Notes under the pieces: generated by a model
The model's input: the letters and a program-made list of their open reading frames with translations, nothing else
What the model was told of the DNA's origin: nothing
Database searches by the model: none
Made by a program: the position numbers and the translations under genes
From: Pseudoxanthobacter soli DSM 19599
Lineage (GTDB): Bacteria; Pseudomonadota; Alphaproteobacteria; Rhizobiales; Segnochrobactraceae
Assembly: GCF_900148505.1 (NCBI RefSeq)
Contig: NZ_FRXO01000004.1
Location: 434,001-498,000 of the forward strand
Direction of reading: 5' to 3'
Length of the DNA: 64,000 bases
Shown here: piece by piece, positions 7,703-16,992 of the stretch
Layout of the letters: the number at the start of each line of letters is the position of its first letter
Position numbering within the stretch: position 1 is the stretch's first letter

Positions 7703-9442
7703 ATGAGTGAGGAGCTTTCTCAGGAAATCATCGCGCATGCCCGCGGAGGCACTCTGCTGGACGCAATATTCACGAAATATGATCATCCGCACCGGGCGGA
7801 ACGTGACCGAGTTGCCACAACACTAGCAGAACTTCATAATAGCGGAGCGATAGATGTATTAGATATAATTTCATTTGAAAGCATGCAGCCATATACCGGC
7901 CGCTCTTTCTCGAGAGGCCGTGCAATATACAGATCACTCGTTCCGAGCCTCATCTCCAGCGCCGAAACTATTATATCCAAATTATCTATATTGATAGATT
8001 CAGAAGAATCCAATAATGTAGCAGTATTATCATCATACGACTTTGAAAAATGGTGCGATAATGACTGCACGCGCCCTATAGACGTACTGAAATTAGTAGA
8101 TACTGACTTCCCTAACGCCGACAGGTTCCTGACATTTGCGATCACAGCAGGTATACGATCTGACAGAGCGTTATTTATTGAACGCGCGCTCCAATTTATA
8201 TTGTCTGAACATCAAAGTAGGAAATTATCCGCAATAAAAGCCCTCGCATTCGTGGTTGATTTCGACCAAGCTGAGTGGAATTCTTGGACCGAAGCATTAT
8301 ATGACGCAAGCAGGCGCAAACAGTCGACTGATATTTATTGCGAGATAATAAGAACTATTTTTATACAACTATCTACTATAACTATATATAGTACTGATAC
8401 TTTAATTGATATCTTAATCCCGATAATTAAAAAAGACCACCCTGTTATTCTGTGCACGACTGCCCAGATGACGGGCATCGGGCGTCATGCCATACCGGAA
8501 CGCTTGCTGATCGAAATACTGGACGTGTTCCGCAAAGTCCCTGCGGACGATCTGACTGCCATCGAATTGGTAGATTTCGCACTTTCCGAACTCATCGGAA
8601 GAGGCGCAGTCGGGCAAGTTCAGGATGTAGTGGCTGAGTTGATCCGAAAGCCGACTAGCCGGGTAACTGCAGATAAATTCGACGCATGCTGGTATGCTCT
8701 CAACCGAATTGGCGGAGAAGTCCTGGAGGACTGGATTATCAGCTGGCTTCTTGATGGAGATATGAATCTTTGCGGCGCCGTTAGTAACCATATTCTGTCG
8801 GATCGAGTTACCGAGTATGATATAAATTTCAGACGACATAATTTGCGAAGTAAAGACTACTCATACCTCGCGCGTAAAATCGTAGGATTTTTCTTTGCGA
8901 ACTCTGAGCTTATGCACTCTCTATTGATGTCAATCCTACGCGACGCACCACCAAGTGAGACTGATACTATTGTTGATTTACTTATAGATCCCGTTCTCAT
9001 AAATTATTCGGGGCTCGCTGATAGGTATCTCGCATTGAATGCCTCCGATGACGGCGACACATCCCGTCCTCACGTGCAGCGAGCACTAGAGAAACTAGAA
9101 GAATATTTGGCTGGATTGCGATCAATTGGGCGGGTTGTTGAACTGCATCCATCTCAGAATGAACAATCAATTGAGCGACAACGTCATTCAGACAGCATGG
9201 CCGAAGCTATGAACAATAATTCCGATGATTTCCCGCTCTCAAAGATCTTCAATGAATCTGTTATTCTTCATGGCACTCGCACCGTAAACTGGATCGATCG
9301 TCATGGAAGTGAAAGTATAAGAACAGAAATCACATTAAATACAGTAACCCATAGCATTGAATTGCCCCGGGGAGAGCTTGTTGATCCGATTGGAACTCGA
9401 TTGGAGCTTATCCATTTTCGCGCAGAGTCTCGACCATTATGA
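7703..9442 (+). CDS. Large helical protein, first gene of a putative two-gene defence module
   Basis: The 579-residue protein looks all-helical, with repeated amphipathic helix pairs like ARM/HEAT repeats. No catalytic motif, signal peptide or membrane helix is evident. Codon use is unlike the rest of the phage: many ATA, TTA and AAT codons and long AT-rich stretches such as 7850-8110 and 8330-8430. That suggests recent transfer. ATG 7703 is chosen over a TTG 42 bases upstream. The stop overlaps the start of the nuclease-like gene as ATGA (9439-9442), so the products are probably made together and may form a complex. I do not recognise the family. It could be a sensor or scaffold. Confidence 0.75.
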   Translation: MSEELSQEIIAHARGGTLLDAIFTKYDHPHRAERDRVATTLAELHNSGAIDVLDIISFESMQPYTGRSFSRGRAIYRSLVPSLISSAETIISKLSILIDSEESNNVAVLSSYDFEKWCDNDCTRPIDVLKLVDTDFPNADRFLTFAITAGIRSDRALFIERALQFILSEHQSRKLSAIKALAFVVDFDQAEWNSWTEALYDASRRKQSTDIYCEIIRTIFIQLSTITIYSTDTLIDILIPIIKKDHPVILCTTAQMTGIGRHAIPERLLIEILDVFRKVPADDLTAIELVDFALSELIGRGAVGQVQDVVAELIRKPTSRVTADKFDACWYALNRIGGEVLEDWIISWLLDGDMNLCGAVSNHILSDRVTEYDINFRRHNLRSKDYSYLARKIVGFFFANSELMHSLLMSILRDAPPSETDTIVDLLIDPVLINYSGLADRYLALNASDDGDTSRPHVQRALEKLEEYLAGLRSIGRVVELHPSQNEQSIERQRHSDSMAEAMNNNSDDFPLSKIFNESVILHGTRTVNWIDRHGSESIRTEITLNTVTHSIELPRGELVDPIGTRLELIHFRAESRPL

Positions 9443-11157
9443 AGCTCGTATTCCGACAGTATCTTGCTTCTATTCGCGAACGCGGAGAACTTGATGCCGT
9501 ACTCCCCGACCTGCTGAGCGAACTCGGATACACCGTGCTGTCGCGCCCTTCACAAGGGCCTCGCCAATATGGCGTGGATATAGCGGCGTTGAGTCCACCG
9601 GACTCATCGGGAAAGCAGAGCGTATATTTGTTCACAGTGAAGCAAGGGGACATCTCTCGTTATGAATGGGACGGCGATTCACGCCAGTCTCTTCGCGAAT
9701 CAATAAACGAAATAATTGATGTGTATATTACCACAATATTGCCTGACAGTCTCCGGGATAACGATATTGTTATATGTTTATGCTTTGGCGGAGAGATAAA
9801 GCAGTCAGTCAGATTGAATATAACGGGTTTTGAAAGCCAAATGCAAAGACCCGGGCTTACTTTCGAGGAATGGAATGGAGATCACTTGGCGAGCCTACTC
9901 GTCAACGGCATCCTTCGAGAGCACCTGCTTGAGCCACAGCTCCGAAGTCATTTTCAGAAGGCCATCGCGATGCTCGATGAGCCGGACATTTCGTACGAGC
10001 ACTTCTCGTCGTTGATCCATCGATTATGCAATGTTGAAGATACCACTCCCAAGAAGCGCTGCACGATACTGCGGCAACTTTATATCTGCCTCTGGGTTTT
10101 GTTTGTATGGGCACGCGACGCCGAGAATCTCGAAGCTCCCTATCGCGCGAGTGAACTAGCTCTGTTGCATACTTGGCGTCTCGTGAAAGATGACGTCGCC
10201 AGTTCGACGAGCATGAGCGAGAAGGTTTCCGAGTGTTATGCCCATCTAGCGGAATTACATTTCATGATATGGAATGAGCTACTTGGCCGAAAGATAATTC
10301 CTTTCGTAAATTTCAAGCACGCCGTTTCTGTCGCTGTTCATTCTATTTCCACCGTTGATATCAATCTAAAACTATTTGAGGTTTTAGGGCGTCTTTCCAT
10401 GCGCGGTCTTTGGATGTTATGGGAACTGAACGGCGCCGAGAGGTGCCCAATACGGAAGGATGGCTTTTTACATCCTAGAGTTGATGAACTTGCCAGAAAT
10501 ATAGTACACCTTATTCGAAACAATCCAATATTGCTGTCACCGATTTCAGATATTCAGTCAACAGATATTGCTGTAACGTTGCTTTTTCTTTCAATGGCAG
10601 GAGATTGGTCTAAGGCTGCTTCTAATTACGCAGTCGGAATTTCTCAACGAATGCGCTTCTGCTATCTGACACATAGTCAATATCCTTCAATACATCACGA
10701 TTATTATACACTCGCAAGACACCCACGCGAGAATGATGACGCCTACCGCATAGCGGCCACCAAGGGCAGTACTCTCTTTCCACTTCTTGGCATTTGGCTC
10801 GCTTCACTTGGAGAGCATGAAGAGGCCCGGATCTTCGCTGAGTTCGTCAAGGTGGAACTAGGCCACTGCAATCTTCAGCTATGGTCACCAGATGTGGACA
10901 GTGAAGAACATTTATATACTGACAGTGCCAGCCACGGCACCGCTTTAAGCCATATCCCTATCACCGACGATGGCGAGAAGGCTGTGCAGATATTATCGGC
11001 GGAGTCCGGTGAGACTTCGCCATTCTTTGGTTTGAGCGCGATTAAGCTCGAGCACTGGCCGATAGTCGCTCTGGCATGTCGACATTACCGGCTGCCGTTA
11101 CCACCTGAATTATGGCTGCCTGTGATCCAGGCTTTGCGCTCCGGCAAAGGTGGCTGA
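9439..11157 (+). CDS. Predicted PD-(D/E)XK-like nuclease with a long helical C-terminus
   Basis: The N-terminal 140 residues look like a restriction-endonuclease fold. A helix ending in LLSELGYTVL leads to a strand with Asp47 (QYGVDIAAL) and then to a strand with Lys68 (YLFTVKQGD). This gives a D-x19-T-x-K arrangement in which the usual Glu or Gln is Thr. A basic/aromatic helix region and a strand (IVICLCFGG) follow. The remaining 430 residues are helical and unrecognised. It shares AT-rich composition and a four-base overlap with the preceding gene. By analogy with other nuclease-plus-solenoid pairs in prophages, a defence role is plausible, but no named system is matched. Confidence 0.7.
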   Translation: MKLVFRQYLASIRERGELDAVLPDLLSELGYTVLSRPSQGPRQYGVDIAALSPPDSSGKQSVYLFTVKQGDISRYEWDGDSRQSLRESINEIIDVYITTILPDSLRDNDIVICLCFGGEIKQSVRLNITGFESQMQRPGLTFEEWNGDHLASLLVNGILREHLLEPQLRSHFQKAIAMLDEPDISYEHFSSLIHRLCNVEDTTPKKRCTILRQLYICLWVLFVWARDAENLEAPYRASELALLHTWRLVKDDVASSTSMSEKVSECYAHLAELHFMIWNELLGRKIIPFVNFKHAVSVAVHSISTVDINLKLFEVLGRLSMRGLWMLWELNGAERCPIRKDGFLHPRVDELARNIVHLIRNNPILLSPISDIQSTDIAVTLLFLSMAGDWSKAASNYAVGISQRMRFCYLTHSQYPSIHHDYYTLARHPRENDDAYRIAATKGSTLFPLLGIWLASLGEHEEARIFAEFVKVELGHCNLQLWSPDVDSEEHLYTDSASHGTALSHIPITDDGEKAVQILSAESGETSPFFGLSAIKLEHWPIVALACRHYRLPLPPELWLPVIQALRSGKGG

Positions 11158-11217
11158 TCAGTCGGCTCCGCTCGGGGCGAGCCTTTGGAAGCGGTTCCTA
11201 CCTGTGATCGAGTTGCA

Positions 11218-11239
11218 CCCCGGGGAATTGTCCCCGGGG
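11218..11239. promoter_or_regulatory. Strong hairpin before the 11250 gene
   Basis: A perfect 9-bp inverted repeat (CCCCGGGGA, 4-base loop, TCCCCGGGG) lies between the nuclease-like gene and the small gene at 11250. No T-run follows it on the plus strand. It ends ten bases before the ATG, so it could act as an inefficient terminator or limit access to the ribosome binding region. Confidence 0.55.
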
Positions 11240-11249
11240 AAACACAAAC

Positions 11250-11468
11250 ATGAACAAAACCCACATCTTGGCGTTGGCCGAGGCGGCACACCGCCTCGGC
11301 GAAGACGCGGCAAAGGTCGACCCCGTGTGCGGGTATCTGGCATCGCAGATCGTGCTGGCCCTGCAGCAGGCCGCCGGCGACGTGCCGCCGGCCGACCCGA
11401 AATGCAGCGCGGAACCGGCCGCGGCACTCATGGCCCTGTCGCGGGAAATCGGCCTTTCCATCCGTTGA
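11250..11468 (+). CDS. Small hypothetical protein
   Basis: The 72-residue protein (start MNKTHILALAEAAHRLGE) is predicted helical with no membrane segment. It is GC-rich like the phage core, not like the AT-rich module before it. It is the last plus-strand gene before the convergent lysis genes. Function unknown. Confidence 0.55.
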   Translation: MNKTHILALAEAAHRLGEDAAKVDPVCGYLASQIVLALQQAAGDVPPADPKCSAEPAAALMALSREIGLSIR

Positions 11469-11474
11469 CGGCGG

Positions 11475-11498
11475 CCCTCCCCGCCTTGGCGGGGAGGG
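11475..11498. terminator. Hairpin between convergent cargo and late genes
   Basis: A perfect 10-bp stem (CCCTCCCCGC, loop CTTG, GCGGGGAGGG) lies between the stop of the plus-strand gene at 11468 and the end of the late operon at 11503. It is followed on the plus strand by ATTGTCATTTC. Its place between convergent genes suggests a terminator for both, although the T-run is weak. Confidence 0.65.
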
Positions 11499-11502
11499 AT
11501 TG

Positions 11503-11769
11503 TCATTTCGGGCCCGCCGGCGGCACCACCCAGTGCCACATCCGGATGAGCGCGTCCCCAACGCCACCGAGGGTGATGATCAGGCCGGCGCCGAGGATCA
11601 GCAGCCACCGCGCCACGCGACCAACGGTCGAGATCGCCGCCAGCAGCCGCAGGCCGTCCCGCAACATGGTCACCTCTTCCTCGCGGAGACCCGCGAGGAA
11701 TCGTCTCACCTGCGGCGGGAGTTCGCTCCACTCCGCCGCACCTGCTTCCGTGCCCTGATCGTCGACCAC
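11503..11769 (-). CDS. Small membrane protein of the lysis region
   Basis: This 88-residue protein has one membrane helix near the C-terminus (WLLILGAGLIITLGGVGDAL). It begins with GTG at 11769, seven bases after a GGGAGGG Shine-Dalgarno, and the upstream gene stops at 11784. It is the last gene of the late operon. The position beside the endolysin suggests a holin-associated or spanin-like role, but its sequence does not settle this. Confidence 0.6.
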   Translation of the reverse strand: MVDDQGTEAGAAEWSELPPQVRRFLAGLREEEVTMLRDGLRLLAAISTVGRVARWLLILGAGLIITLGGVGDALIRMWHWVVPPAGPK

Positions 11770-11783
11770 CCGCCCACCCTCCC

Positions 11784-12224
11784 CTACTTCACGCGTCGGT
11801 TCAGCGCGTCGAACTGCACCCCGGCCTCCGCGGCCAAGTCCTCGACCGTCTTGCCCGAGCGGGCCAAGGTCGCCGGCAATTTCCTTGCGGCCGCCTCCGC
11901 GGCCTCGGTCGGCTCCAGCCCGGCCGCAAGTCCGGTCTGTAGCGCATCGTCGATCCGCGCCACGCGGGCGCCGGTGGCTTCTTCCGTCAGCGCGCGCGCC
12001 CGGGCCGCCAGGTATTCGATCAGCACGCCGCGCAGGCTGATGAGCACGCCGGCGATGATCGAAATCGCGAGCAACGCGAGGCCGGCAAGCGCCGCCTGTA
12101 CGTCGGCCCAGGTCGAGCCGGCCGACGTCGCCCCGTCCGCCGCCCAAACGGACGGCGTCAGGGCGAGCACGAGCAGCACGGCGGCGGAGATCAGCGCCAC
12201 CGCGGACACAATCCGCATGGTCAT
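11784..12224 (-). CDS. Membrane protein of the lysis module, holin-like
   Basis: The 146-residue protein has an N-terminal signal or membrane helix (VALISAAVLLVLALTPSVWA) and a second membrane helix (LLAISIIAGVLISLRGVLI). A charged helical tail follows. The start at 12224 has a good Shine-Dalgarno (aaagga). It lies directly downstream of the endolysin, where holins are commonly found. No holin family is identified with certainty. Confidence 0.55.
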   Translation of the reverse strand: MTMRIVSAVALISAAVLLVLALTPSVWAADGATSAGSTWADVQAALAGLALLAISIIAGVLISLRGVLIEYLAARARALTEEATGARVARIDDALQTGLAAGLEPTEAAEAAARKLPATLARSGKTVEDLAAEAGVQFDALNRRVK

Positions 12225-12274
12225 GGCTTTTCCTTTCGTTCCGATTCAGATGGCGGGGCCCGCAGCCCCGAGGT

Positions 12275-13078
12275 TCAGAGGCCCAGAGCGGCCCAGGTGC
12301 GGGCGCCGGCGACGCCGTCGACTTGAAGGCCGATCGAATCCTGATAGCGGCGTACCGCCGCTTCGGTCCGCGCGCCGTAATCGCCATCGGCCTCGATAGC
12401 CGCGCCCCTCTCGCGGAGGGCGCCCTGCAGCGCGCGCACGTCGGCGCCCTTCGCGCCGCGCCGCAACGTCGGGCGCATGGTTCCGGTGCTGGCCAGCGCC
12501 GCGTGAAAGGCCGCGGCATAGCCCGCGATCAGGTCGGCCTTGTCGGTGCCGTTGACGATGCGCCGGGCGCCCTTCCAGTCGCACGCGGCGCCAGCGATAT
12601 AGTCGCCGAGCTTCTTGCCGGTGAACCAGCCTTCCGCCATCCCGCGCACGAGGATCCTCGCGGCGATGTCCGGCTTCATGGCGTCGTCGGGCTGGCCGAC
12701 GAGATCGAGGCCCAGCTTGCGGCCGGCCCGGGCATAGTTGTTCTTCCACGTCAGTTGCACGAAGCCGCGTCCGGCATAGCGCGGGCCGTCGCCGGGCTCG
12801 GTGTTGCCCATCGCCCGCGCCCGCGCCGGGTCCCGGCCGGTGACGTCGTAGAGGTTCCGCTTGTATTCATCGCCGCCATATTCGGCGACCGGCTCCATGG
12901 TGCCCGCCGTCTCGTGATAGGCGGTCGCCAGCACATAGGCCAGTTGGCGCGGATCGCCCTCCGCGTGGTCCTGCCGCCAGGCATCGAGGATCGCCTCGAT
13001 ACCGGCCGCCTGCGCCGAGGTCAGCAGACGGCCGAAAGGCCGCGCCGCCACGGCGCCGAGAAAGCGCTCGTCGAGCAT
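12275..13078 (-). CDS. Endolysin: GH19-like hydrolase with peptidoglycan-binding domain
   Basis: This enzyme should cleave peptidoglycan at the end of the lytic cycle. The 267-residue protein has a glycoside hydrolase 19-like catalytic domain with Glu56 in TAYHETAGTMEPV, and the family motif GRGFVQLTWKNNY near 103-115. A C-terminal peptidoglycan-binding domain (about 200-265) contains the typical LRRGAKGADVRALQ and ending VDGVAGARTW. No signal peptide is seen, so export through a holin is expected. ATG 13078 is preferred because GGAG lies six bases upstream. ATG 13090 is an alternative. Confidence 0.88.
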   Translation of the reverse strand: MLDERFLGAVAARPFGRLLTSAQAAGIEAILDAWRQDHAEGDPRQLAYVLATAYHETAGTMEPVAEYGGDEYKRNLYDVTGRDPARARAMGNTEPGDGPRYAGRGFVQLTWKNNYARAGRKLGLDLVGQPDDAMKPDIAARILVRGMAEGWFTGKKLGDYIAGAACDWKGARRIVNGTDKADLIAGYAAAFHAALASTGTMRPTLRRGAKGADVRALQGALRERGAAIEADGDYGARTEAAVRRYQDSIGLQVDGVAGARTWAALGL

Positions 13079-13115
13079 GACAGTCTCCATGTTGTGAGAA
13101 TCGGTCGAACCGCCC

Positions 13116-14609
13116 TCAGGGGGCGTAAGGCACCGCTGCCGCCTGAACGGCCGCGTTGGCGATGCGACCCGGCCACATCGCCACCAGGTCGTAGAGGCCG
13201 TCGCCTTTGGCATAGCCACCGCCTCCGGCCCGACCGAGCCAGGCGGACGAGCGGATACCGGGCAGGATGCTCGTCGCGCTCGACGCCACCGCGCCACCGT
13301 TGGCGCACGCCACGGCGCCGCTCGCGTCCCAGGCGAAAGCAGCGCCAAGCCCGTTGGCGAGGATATTGGCACCCGGCACGGCATCGAGCACGGCCGCGCC
13401 GTCGAGCATGGTGCGCACCGCCGTCGCGCTGCGCAGACCGATGAGCGGGTGCACGGGACCGCCCAGCAACACCGGAACGTCGGTCGACGACGTGCCTGCG
13501 CGAGGCGGCAAAGCCTGCACCAGCCCGGTACCAGCAGCCCCCTGCAAAACCGCCTCCATGCCGGCCGGCAGCCGGCACATCTCCGCCACGCGCGTCACCT
13601 GCGCGATGGTGTCGCCGATGATCGGCGCGTGCGGCGCCGTAGCAGCCTCGTAGAGCCCGGGCAGGATCAGGTAGAGCACGCCGCCCGCGGGCACGATCGC
13701 GCGCATCGTCATGTTGGTCGCGGTCGGCACGCCGGCGGCGGACTGGTATTGCGCCCAGGCCGTCGTCAGCGGCACCGAGACCGCTGATGTATTGTCCGCC
13801 AGCCGGAGGCTGACGGTGCCGCTGCCCCGCATCCACGCCTGCACGCAATGAGGATTCACGTTTCCGGTCGGCCCGCTGAAACCCATGATCGCTTCTGTCG
13901 TGCCGGCGGTGTTGTCCAGCTGATACACGGTGCCGCTGGTGCAGATCGCGCCGAGCCCGCCGGCGACGAGCGCCGCGCTGTCGTCGACCACAGAAAGCAC
14001 CGCGGCGGCATCGCCCCCTTTGCTCAACTGAGAAAGGTCGACCGGGTTGTGCTTGCGCCCGAACACCTTGTTCGTCAGCGCATTCTCCAGCACCAGGCGG
14101 CGGCTCCCGCCGAGGTAACTGAACCGCGGCTGATTGGCCGCCAGATCAGCCCGCAGCACGCCCGCCGCGTCGAAATAGGTCCGCGTCGACGTCGACGCCG
14201 CCGTGTATTGCGCGAAGAACACCGCCTCGGAAACTTCCGCCGGCGCGGTCGGATCGGCCGGCGCCGGCAGCCAGTACCGCCGCAGCCGGAAATCCGCGCC
14301 CGCGGTGGCGCCGGCAAGGCCACGGCCGACGATCAGCGCCATGATGCCGTAGGACGTCGCGAGCAGTCCCGCCACCCGCGCCCGCGCGGCCTGCCCCGAC
14401 AGCCCTTCGGCCGCGGCCCAGGCCCACGCGGCATCGATCTCGGCGACATCGGCGAGCGAGGGCGTCACGATCACGCTGGCGGACCAGCCGGAGGGCGCGC
14501 CGTCCCGCGTCTGCCGCGCCCGCACATGGATGGGCTGGCCACCGGTCAGCCCGGCCGGCAGGGGCAGCGCCCACACCCCATCGCCGCCCGCCGTGACACG
14601 CTCATTCAT
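13116..14609 (-). CDS. Tail fibre or receptor-binding protein
   Basis: The 497-residue protein is rich in Ala, Gly, Thr and Ser. Its middle part resembles carbohydrate-binding jelly-roll domains of phage fibres. A tail-anchoring or adhesion role fits its place after the Mu-like baseplate genes and before the endolysin. The start at 14609 (MNERVTAGG) overlaps the stop of the upstream gene by eight bases. Confidence 0.65.
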   Translation of the reverse strand: MNERVTAGGDGVWALPLPAGLTGGQPIHVRARQTRDGAPSGWSASVIVTPSLADVAEIDAAWAWAAAEGLSGQAARARVAGLLATSYGIMALIVGRGLAGATAGADFRLRRYWLPAPADPTAPAEVSEAVFFAQYTAASTSTRTYFDAAGVLRADLAANQPRFSYLGGSRRLVLENALTNKVFGRKHNPVDLSQLSKGGDAAAVLSVVDDSAALVAGGLGAICTSGTVYQLDNTAGTTEAIMGFSGPTGNVNPHCVQAWMRGSGTVSLRLADNTSAVSVPLTTAWAQYQSAAGVPTATNMTMRAIVPAGGVLYLILPGLYEAATAPHAPIIGDTIAQVTRVAEMCRLPAGMEAVLQGAAGTGLVQALPPRAGTSSTDVPVLLGGPVHPLIGLRSATAVRTMLDGAAVLDAVPGANILANGLGAAFAWDASGAVACANGGAVASSATSILPGIRSSAWLGRAGGGGYAKGDGLYDLVAMWPGRIANAAVQAAAVPYAP

Positions 14610-15144
14610 CCGGCCAGCCCGCCGTGATGTCGATCGCGTGCAACGCCGCCTCATCCGTCGCAGCGATCAGCACATCCTTGAGCGTGCGGGCGTGCTGCCG
14701 GATGCGGGCATAATAGTCGCCGACGGCCGCCGCCAGCGCCAGGCCATCGGCAGGCGTCGGCAGCGCCAGGCGACTATTAGCCTGCGTGATCCACCCGAGG
14801 CTGTAGCTTTCGGGCCAGGGCACCGCGCCGCCGGCCGCGGCCACCGCCGTGGTTGCCATGCCCGTGATGTCGGCCCGCGACCCCTCGTCGAGCGCGATAC
14901 GCTGGCCGAGATAGGGCGCGCCTTCGGCCACCATCCTGTTGGCGATAAACCCCACGGCCGCGATCAGCGCCGTCCGCCGTTCCTCGAGCGTCGGGTCCGG
15001 CGGCGGCGCGATCACGCCGTTGATGCGCCGCCATCCCGGCTCCACGTCAGACGCCACCTCGACCAGATCGAGAGATGGATGCAGGACCGGCTTCTCCGCG
15101 AAAACCTCATGGACCGTGTCGTCGATGATCAAAGCCCAGCTCAT
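14602..15144 (-). CDS. Tail fibre-associated protein, DUF4376-like
   Basis: This 180-residue protein begins with a short beta-rich head (MSWALIIDDTVHEVFAEKP) seen in small tail proteins. It continues with a helical domain that resembles DUF4376, common next to phage fibre genes. ATG 15144 has GGGAGATG upstream and overlaps the stop of the fibre gene as ATGA. It may help fibre assembly or attachment. Confidence 0.65.
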   Translation of the reverse strand: MSWALIIDDTVHEVFAEKPVLHPSLDLVEVASDVEPGWRRINGVIAPPPDPTLEERRTALIAAVGFIANRMVAEGAPYLGQRIALDEGSRADITGMATTAVAAAGGAVPWPESYSLGWITQANSRLALPTPADGLALAAAVGDYYARIRQHARTLKDVLIAATDEAALHAIDITAGWPDE

Positions 15145-16304
15145 CCGTACATCTCCCATAGCCACACCAGCCCGGGCGCGCCCGGCGCACCGATGATTGC
15201 TGTCGAGTTGGATCCGGCGCCGCCGCCGCCACCGCCCGGGAAGCCGGCGTCGTGCGCCCCCGTGGTCCCGGTAATCTGGCCGATCGGGGCACCGCCAAAA
15301 GCCGAGCCGCCCGGCGAGCCGATATAGCGGATGCCCGAGCCGGCGGAGTCCCGCACAGACATGCCGCCGCCCGCGGAACGCCCGGGGATGACGCCGATCC
15401 CACCCACGCCGCCACCGCCCGCGACCGGCGCCCCGAACGATCCGCTTGCAGCTTTACCTCCGGTGCCGCCGTATGCGGTCGCGAACGACCCGAAACTCGT
15501 CGCACCGCCGTTGCCGCCATCCGACGACGTGCCGCCACTGGCATTGCCGTAGGCACCGCCGGCGCCCACCGTCACCGGCACCGCCTGCCCAGGCACCACG
15601 TCGGCGATGCCCGGCACAAACCCCCCGGCGCCGCCGCCGGAGGCGGCCCCGCCCGACGAGGCCACTCCGCCGCCGCCCGCCCCGCCGGCCCAGATTCCGT
15701 ATCCGACGCTCCAGCAACCATCCGGCGCGATCCAGGTCGTCGACGCGGTCAGCCACCTCATGACAACGCGACCGCCGCGTCCGCCGCCGATGTGCGCCGC
15801 GCCGCCGCTGATCATGATCGTCGTCGGCACGCCGGCGAGGAGGATGCCGGCCGGAAGCGCTGTCACGCCGCCAAAGGTCAGCGGCAGCGCGCCCAGCCCG
15901 TTGAAATTGATGGTCGCCGCGCCCGTGTTGCTGACGTGCGGCACGATGATGACCGACCGCACCGCCGCATAAGTCGGCGGCGCCGGCGCCAGTGTGGCGG
16001 TATAGGCGGAGGCCGTCCCCGCCGTCGCGGTGTAGATCGGCCCCGCGCTCTGGATCAGGTGCTGCACGCCGCGCAGCAGCATGAGGTCCGAATTGTCCTC
16101 GGTGACGACGCCGGACGTGCGCACCACCGCCCTCAGGTTCGCGATGATGGAATTGAGCCACGCCGCCTCGATGTCGGTGCCATCGGCCGCGTTCGGGGAC
16201 GAGCAATCCCCGAACCAGGTGTCGCCGGCGGGAAAGGCGCGGCCGTCGACCGGGCGCGCGACAAGGGCGCCCGCCGCGTCGGCGGGCCCAAAAATGTCCG
16301 TCAT
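15141..16304 (-). CDS. Gly-rich tail fibre protein
   Basis: The 387-residue protein has an N-terminal region typical of tail fibres that follow Mu gp48 (PVDGRAFPAGDTWFGDCSS). Its C-terminal 170 residues are extremely rich in Gly with Ser and Ala, and end in a hydrophobic tail (APGLVWLWEMYG). Gly-rich domains of this kind are known from adhesion tips that bind cell-surface receptors. The stop overlaps the next start as ATGA. Confidence 0.75.
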   Translation of the reverse strand: MTDIFGPADAAGALVARPVDGRAFPAGDTWFGDCSSPNAADGTDIEAAWLNSIIANLRAVVRTSGVVTEDNSDLMLLRGVQHLIQSAGPIYTATAGTASAYTATLAPAPPTYAAVRSVIIVPHVSNTGAATINFNGLGALPLTFGGVTALPAGILLAGVPTTIMISGGAAHIGGGRGGRVVMRWLTASTTWIAPDGCWSVGYGIWAGGAGGGGVASSGGAASGGGAGGFVPGIADVVPGQAVPVTVGAGGAYGNASGGTSSDGGNGGATSFGSFATAYGGTGGKAASGSFGAPVAGGGGVGGIGVIPGRSAGGGMSVRDSAGSGIRYIGSPGGSAFGGAPIGQITGTTGAHDAGFPGGGGGGAGSNSTAIIGAPGAPGLVWLWEMYG

Positions 16305-16323
16305 GTGAGCCTCTTGGATGTGG

Positions 16324-16983
16324 TCAGGCGTCGCCGGCGGTGAACCAGGTCACCGCCGTGTTTGCGTGCACCAGCCGCTCGATGATGCAGACGAGCGGCC
16401 CGATATCCGGCCCGCAGCCGAGCGGCATGCCGGGCTGCAGCGCGCCCGGCTGGGGGCGCCGCTGCGCGCCGCCGCCATAGGATGGCGAGGCGTCGAGATC
16501 GACGATGATGGCGAGTTCGCCCGCCCGCGGATTGCCGCCGGGCCGCGCACACCCCGCCCGCGCGCGGCCGGCCATGGCGCCGGGGCCGTGGCGCCGGCCG
16601 AGGCAGACGATCGACCAGCCGGCCCGCTCGGCGATGCCGGCATAATAATCGCAGGTCGCCCCGCCGATCGCCGCCACCTTGGCGCACAGATCCGCGTAGG
16701 GATCGCACGGGTCCGGCAGGCCATAGTCCGCCCGCCACAGATCGAGCGTTTCGGCAGCGGAATGGCACACCCATTCGCGCCGCAGCGCGCAAAGCCGCTC
16801 GTCGACCCAGGCGGCAACCCGCGCCAGTGCGCGGCAGAACTGCCAGAGCACCGTTCCCGGCTGGGGCCCACCGTCGGGCGTCCGCCAGGCGCGGCCGACC
16901 GGCAGCAGCGCGAGGATCTGCGGCAGCGTCTCGTCGGCGGTCGGGCACAGATCGGTCTCGCGGCCGAGGTCATCGCAGCTCAT
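16324..16983 (-). CDS. Mu gp48-like baseplate protein (YmfQ/DUF2313)
   Basis: The 219-residue protein starts with the family hallmark LPQILALLPVGRAWRTPDG, followed by a helical region and a Cys-rich C-terminus. In Mu the equivalent is the last baseplate gene before the fibres, as here. Its start at 16983 has a GAGGTGG Shine-Dalgarno. The Cys content is unusually high (about a dozen residues), which could allow metal binding. Confidence 0.85.
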   Translation of the reverse strand: MSCDDLGRETDLCPTADETLPQILALLPVGRAWRTPDGGPQPGTVLWQFCRALARVAAWVDERLCALRREWVCHSAAETLDLWRADYGLPDPCDPYADLCAKVAAIGGATCDYYAGIAERAGWSIVCLGRRHGPGAMAGRARAGCARPGGNPRAGELAIIVDLDASPSYGGGAQRRPQPGALQPGMPLGCGPDIGPLVCIIERLVHANTAVTWFTAGDA

Positions 16984-16992
16984 CGCACCACC

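Noticed and set aside
15141-16304. Diversity-generating retroelement target in the Gly-rich fibre
   Set aside because: No reverse transcriptase gene or template repeat is visible in the window.
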